DNA of 8,587 nt. It comes from Candidatus Dormiibacterota bacterium (lineage in GTDB: Bacteria > Chloroflexota > Dormibacteria > Aeolococcales > Aeolococcaceae). The number at the start of each line of letters is the position of its first letter. The stretch's first letter is position 1. Below, piece by piece: positions 6,304 through 8,587 of the stretch. The DNA lies in NCBI GenBank assembly GCA_955651875.1, contig CATPAP010000005.1, forward strand, positions 1 through 8,587, written 5' to 3'. The position numbers were made by a program, and so were the translations under genes. The notes beneath the pieces are model-generated. The model had not been told where the DNA came from and searched no databases. It saw only the letters and a program-made list of their open reading frames with translations.

Positions 6304-6528
6304 GGCATCAGCTGCCGATGCAGCGCCCCCTACAGCCCCCTTGCGTCGCACGGATCCCCTCCGGGCAGGTGTCAACACTGCGACCCGCCCTTTCCTCTCA
6401 GGAGCACCAAACGTACCACATTTGCCAAGCGGAGTGTTGTGCTTGAGATGCACCAGTCCCGTGAGGCGGGCGAAGGCCGGCCACCAAGCCCTGTCAACGC
6501 CCGGCGCTGGAGCCTCCAATGTGGGGTG

Positions 6529-7164
6529 TCAGCGGCCCTCCACGGCGAGCGCCGACGCGAAGCCGATCAGCGCGGTACCGGTGACCGCGTCGAGCGAGCG
6601 GCGCACGCGGGGGCGCTCGATCCAGGGCCGCATGCGGTGCAGGAAGGTCACCAGGGCAGAGAGCCAGAGGATGCCGAGCACGGCGTGCGTGTAGGCGAGC
6701 GCGAGCGCATCGATGGTCGGGGTGCCGGCGTGGCCGAGGAACTGCGGCAGCACCGACAGGTAGAAGGCGAGCACCTTGGGATTGGTCATGTTGGAGAGGA
6801 AGCCCTGGCGCCACGCGGTGAATCGCCGCGTGCGCGCAGGCGCGCCCGCGGGCTCGGCCCCCCTCCAGCTCCGCCCGTGACGCGCGGCGAGCAGCGCCTG
6901 GACACCGAGGTAGCCGAGGTAGGCGACGCCGGCCCAGCGGATGGCGAGGAAGAGCGCCTGCGACCGCGCGATGACCACACCCACCCCGAAGGCGGCCAGC
7001 GTGCCCTGAACCAGGCAGCTGGTGGTCACCCCGAGGCTGGTGAAGAAGCCGGCGCTGCGCCCGCGCGCCAGCGAGTTCTTGAGCACCACTGCGAAATCGG
7101 GGCCGGGTGCGATGACGACGATGGCCGCGAACGCGACGAAGGTTCCGTACGTGGCCCAGCTCAC
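6529..7164 (-). CDS. LysE/RhtB-family amino-acid exporter
   Basis: Integral membrane exporter of the LysE/RhtB superfamily, 211 residues from the preferred start, matching the usual 200-215. Diagnostic features are the N-terminal helix ending in APGPDF (PGP motif, about residues 20-22) and the Gly-rich second segment GRSAGFFTSLGVTTSCLVQG. A long hydrophobic helix with WAGVAYLGYLGVQAL follows, then the central motif RQGFLSNMTNPKVLAFYLSVLPQF, a hallmark of the family. Six membrane segments are expected. Substrates in this family are amino acids or homoserine-type metabolites; the exact one is not readable. GTG 7170 is possible two codons earlier, but GTG 7164 fits a TAAGAT box 6 nt upstream and a leaderless mRNA, and gives the common MSW... 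start. It lies 36-42 nt after the DinB-like gene on the same strand. Confidence 0.92.
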   Translation of the reverse strand: MSWATYGTFVAFAAIVVIAPGPDFAVVLKNSLARGRSAGFFTSLGVTTSCLVQGTLAAFGVGVVIARSQALFLAIRWAGVAYLGYLGVQALLAARHGRSWRGAEPAGAPARTRRFTAWRQGFLSNMTNPKVLAFYLSVLPQFLGHAGTPTIDALALAYTHAVLGILWLSALVTFLHRMRPWIERPRVRRSLDAVTGTALIGFASALAVEGR

Positions 7165-7170
7165 CCACAC

Positions 7171-7176
7171 ATCTTA
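7171..7176 (-). promoter_or_regulatory. Candidate -10 box (TAAGAT) for a leaderless exporter transcript
   Basis: On the minus strand TAAGAT matches the TANNNT pattern and ends 6 nt before the GTG at 7164, the spacing expected when transcription starts at the start codon. No ribosome binding site precedes either GTG (7170 or 7164). The region 17 nt upstream (GAATCC) is a poor -35, which is common for leaderless actinobacterial promoters. Confidence 0.4.
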
Positions 7177-7206
7177 AATGGGGGCATGGCCAGGGATTCG
7201 ATCGGG

Positions 7207-7962
7207 TCAGAACAAGACCTGGGTGGCAAGGAGACCGTCCCCGTGCGTGCGCCCCGACACGAACCGGCAGAACTCGTTCGCGTCGAGTCGCATCGACGGG
7301 CCACCGTCGCCCACTGCGAAGCTGCCGCCGGCGGGGCCGTCGAGCTCGAGCGTGAACGGCTGCTGGTGCGCACCCGCCCACTCCGCAACCACGTCCGCGA
7401 CGATGCGACCGTCGTGGTCGCGCGTCAACTCCATCTCGCGGTGGGTGGCCGTGCAGATGTCGGCACGGTGGATCCAGACGTCGCGCGTGTAGATGAGGTC
7501 GACGAGCTCGCCGACCGACAACTTGCGGCTCAGCGGCGTCGGCATCTTCACGCGGCGCAGCAGGGCGGGCACGCGCGCGCGGAACCTGATGAATGCGGGT
7601 GCGGCCGCCTCCAGCCGCGCCAGGAGCGCGGCAGGTGCCACGCCGTCGCGCTCGCGGACGTGGATCTCGTTGATGCCGTCGACCTGGGGCCGACCGCGGC
7701 GCTTGGCAACCTTGCTGCCGGCGCGAGCGACACGCACCTGCTCGCGGAATGTCGACGACTCGACGGTGCCGACGAGGTGTGCCACGACCGCACGCACGTC
7801 CCACTCGTCGCAATCCGTCGGCTTGCTCCAGTCGGCCGCGTCGAGAGAGCGCAGGAGGCGCAGCATCCGTGCGTACTCCACGGTCGCTGTTGCGGTCATG
7901 TCGTCGCGCCCCAGCCGGCGCATCGCTGTTGAGGTCATGGTCGTCGCCATGGTTGTTGTCAT
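7207..7962 (-). CDS. Maleylpyruvate isomerase family mycothiol-dependent enzyme (DinB-like)
   Basis: A 251-residue protein of the MDMPI/DinB-like superfamily, four-helix-bundle metalloproteins that in actinobacteria often use mycothiol as cofactor. The N-terminal domain has DWSKPTDCDEWDVRAVVAHLVG (residues 44-65), the family's W-x2-PT-x-C signature with metal-ligand candidate His62. The second ligand pair is Asp161-x3-His165 (TRDVWIHRADI); the characterised isomerase has Glu at the Asp position. The C-terminal part (about 200-251, ending in GRTHGDGLLATQVLF) resembles the MDMPI C-terminal domain. Most family members have no known substrate, so true maleylpyruvate isomerase activity is not implied. 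The ATG at 7962 overlaps the TetR stop by 4 nt and has GGGGGA about 7 nt upstream. The first 22 residues are a Met/Thr-rich tail encoded by short repeats; Met22 could be the ancestral start. Confidence 0.86.
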   Translation of the reverse strand: MTTTMATTMTSTAMRRLGRDDMTATATVEYARMLRLLRSLDAADWSKPTDCDEWDVRAVVAHLVGTVESSTFREQVRVARAGSKVAKRRGRPQVDGINEIHVRERDGVAPAALLARLEAAAPAFIRFRARVPALLRRVKMPTPLSRKLSVGELVDLIYTRDVWIHRADICTATHREMELTRDHDGRIVADVVAEWAGAHQQPFTLELDGPAGGSFAVGDGGPSMRLDANEFCRFVSGRTHGDGLLATQVLF

Positions 7963-7990
7963 CGCCTCGTCCCCCGTGTTCGCTGTTGCG
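7884..7990. repeat. Three short direct repeats across the TetR/DinB-like junction
   Basis: TCGCTGTTGCGGTCAT (7884-7899) recurs as TCGCTGTTGAGGTCAT (7923-7938; 15 of 16 identical). Its first 11 bases recur exactly at 7980-7990. After the first two copies the similarity continues (GTCGTCG versus GGTCGTCG) with one inserted base. Each of the two long copies ends in CAT, the complement of an in-frame ATG of the DinB-like gene (Met22 and Met9), so the repeat duplicates a start-codon region. Confidence 0.7.
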
Positions 7991-8564
7991 TGTAACCGAT
8001 GAACATGTCGATCGCGGCGTCGACGAGGTCAACCCAGCGCCGCCCCCCAGGCTCGTTGGCGACCTGCTGGCTGACCAGCCCGGCGAGGATGGCGGTCCAC
8101 ATGTCGATGGAGCGCGGATCCGCGATGCCACGCGCTGCCAGAGCGTCGGTGAAAAGGGCGAGCACCTCGACGGCCGGCGCGTATGCCTGCGCAGATGGCT
8201 CGAAGCCTGGGATGGGACGCTCGTTCATGAGCTGAAAGCGCGCGGTGTCGGCGAGTGCGTATTCCAGGTACACCTGCGAGCCGACAAGCAGCACGCCGCG
8301 GGCGTCGTCGGGAAGGGTGAGCACGAGCACGCGCTCGAGCAGGCCGTGCCAGCCCTGCTCGAACATGGCGTCGTAGATGGCGTTCTTGGACACGAAATAG
8401 GTGTACAGCGACGGCTGGCGCATCCCGACCTGCTCCGCGAGGTCGCGCATGGCGATGCCGCCCAGGCCGCGACGCCGGGCCAGCGCCCACGCCGCCTCGA
8501 GGATCTCCTCGCGTGTGCTGTGGTGGCGACGAGTTTTCCGATCGACTATTGCGGTCCCTATCAT
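7959..8564 (-). CDS. TetR-family transcriptional regulator
   Basis: A 201-residue DNA-binding repressor-type protein. The N-terminal helix-turn-helix is clear: TREEILEAAWALARRRGLGGIAMRDLAEQVGM (about 17-48), then the recognition helix and tail MRQPSLYTYFVSKNAIYDAM (48-67), the standard TetR signature with YxYFxSK. The C-terminal ligand-binding/dimerisation domain (about 70-195) is helical and divergent, so the effector is unknown. ATG 8564 is the only good start, since no alternative start codon follows before the HTH. No clear ribosome binding site is seen. It is the first gene of the cassette with the DinB-like gene (4-nt ATGA overlap) and the exporter, and likely controls them. An inverted repeat directly upstream could be its own operator. 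Confidence 0.92.
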   Translation of the reverse strand: MIGTAIVDRKTRRHHSTREEILEAAWALARRRGLGGIAMRDLAEQVGMRQPSLYTYFVSKNAIYDAMFEQGWHGLLERVLVLTLPDDARGVLLVGSQVYLEYALADTARFQLMNERPIPGFEPSAQAYAPAVEVLALFTDALAARGIADPRSIDMWTAILAGLVSQQVANEPGGRRWVDLVDAAIDMFIGYTQQRTRGTRR

Positions 8565-8565
8565 T

Positions 8566-8576
8566 GATTGGGAATC
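8566..8576. promoter_or_regulatory. Small inverted repeat just upstream of the TetR start
   Basis: GATT-GGG-AATC, 4+4 arms around 3 bases, begins 1 bp before the ATG at 8564. TetR proteins usually bind dyads near their own promoter, so this may be part of an operator. The window ends 11 bp further on, so a larger dyad cannot be judged. Confidence 0.25.
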
Positions 8577-8587
8577 GTGAGGGACGA

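Larger units (their letters stand above)
6257..6528. other. Intergenic region between the LysE-type gene and the response regulator
   Basis: About 270 bp with no gene I can support. It holds the response-regulator leader on the minus strand, with the two inverted repeats listed separately. It also contains a less GC-rich imperfect dyad CAAACGT-ACC-ACATTTG (6408-6424) and a small GTGT-CA-ACAC repeat (6369-6378) that includes TTGACA on the minus strand. A short CCCG-TGAGG-CGGG stem (6458-6470) lies downstream of the LysE-type stop. No strong -35/-10 pair was found. Confidence 0.5.

Noticed and set aside
6370..6375. Perfect minus-strand TTGACA (-35) upstream of the response regulator
   Set aside because: No acceptable -10 hexamer lies 16-18 nt downstream, so it was not called as a promoter.
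6292..6482. Two GGCCGGCC octamers 183 bp apart as possible recombination or attachment sites
   Set aside because: Short GC palindromes are expected by chance in such a genome and no integrase or transposase is nearby.
6274..7932. 552-codon plus-strand open frame opposite the exporter and DinB-like genes
   Set aside because: It is antisense to two clearly recognisable genes, has a composition rich in Arg/Gly/Glu/His without domains, and is explained by high third-position GC on the other strand.
6494..8131. 545-codon minus-strand open frame across the exporter, DinB-like and TetR genes
   Set aside because: It is an alternate frame of three real genes on the same strand; the protein is Arg/Ala/Pro-rich with no family signature.

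Overview
The window looks like a chromosomal segment of a high-GC Gram-positive bacterium (Actinomycetota). The GC content and third-position GC are very high, starts include GTG as well as ATG, genes overlap by 4 nt, and one gene belongs to the mycothiol-dependent maleylpyruvate isomerase family, a thiol chemistry typical of actinobacteria. I cannot place the genus from the sequence alone.

Left part (1-5510, plus strand): the downstream end of a Wzx/Wzy-type surface-polysaccharide (exopolysaccharide or capsule) locus. In order it holds a Wzy/O-antigen-ligase-like membrane protein (5' end outside the window), a MOP-superfamily flippase, a GT4-type glycosyltransferase, and a short PglC-like phosphoglycosyl transferase. 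These four are chained by 4-nt stop/start overlaps, so they are almost certainly one translationally coupled operon. After an 84-nt gap come a 71-residue single-TM protein of unknown function and an exported TIM-barrel glycoside-hydrolase-like protein. The inferred job sharing is: the phosphoglycosyl transferase loads the first sugar phosphate on undecaprenyl phosphate, the GT4 enzyme extends it, the flippase moves the unit across the membrane, the Wzy-like protein polymerises or ligates it, and the exported hydrolase-like protein may trim or bind the product.

Middle (5511-6528): a convergent junction with a weak hairpin, then a LuxR/NarL-type response regulator on the minus strand. Its receiver domain lacks the usual phospho-acceptor Asp (Glu in its place) and one acidic-pocket residue, so it probably works without normal phosphorylation. 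Its leader of about 270 bp contains two inverted repeats close to the start codon, one of them overlapping the probable ribosome binding site.

Right part (6529-8564, minus strand): a small cassette unrelated to polysaccharide. In transcription order it is a TetR-family repressor, a mycothiol-dependent maleylpyruvate-isomerase-family (DinB-like) protein overlapping it by 4 nt, and a LysE/RhtB-type amino-acid exporter 36-42 nt further on, which may have its own leaderless promoter. The TetR/DinB junction carries an unusual set of short direct repeats that duplicate the start-codon region of the DinB-like gene.

I saw no tRNA, rRNA, CRISPR array, insertion sequence or phage gene. The least explained items are the degenerate response regulator with its structured leader, the small-TM-protein/hydrolase-like pair at the end of the polysaccharide operon, and the repeated start region at 7884-7990.
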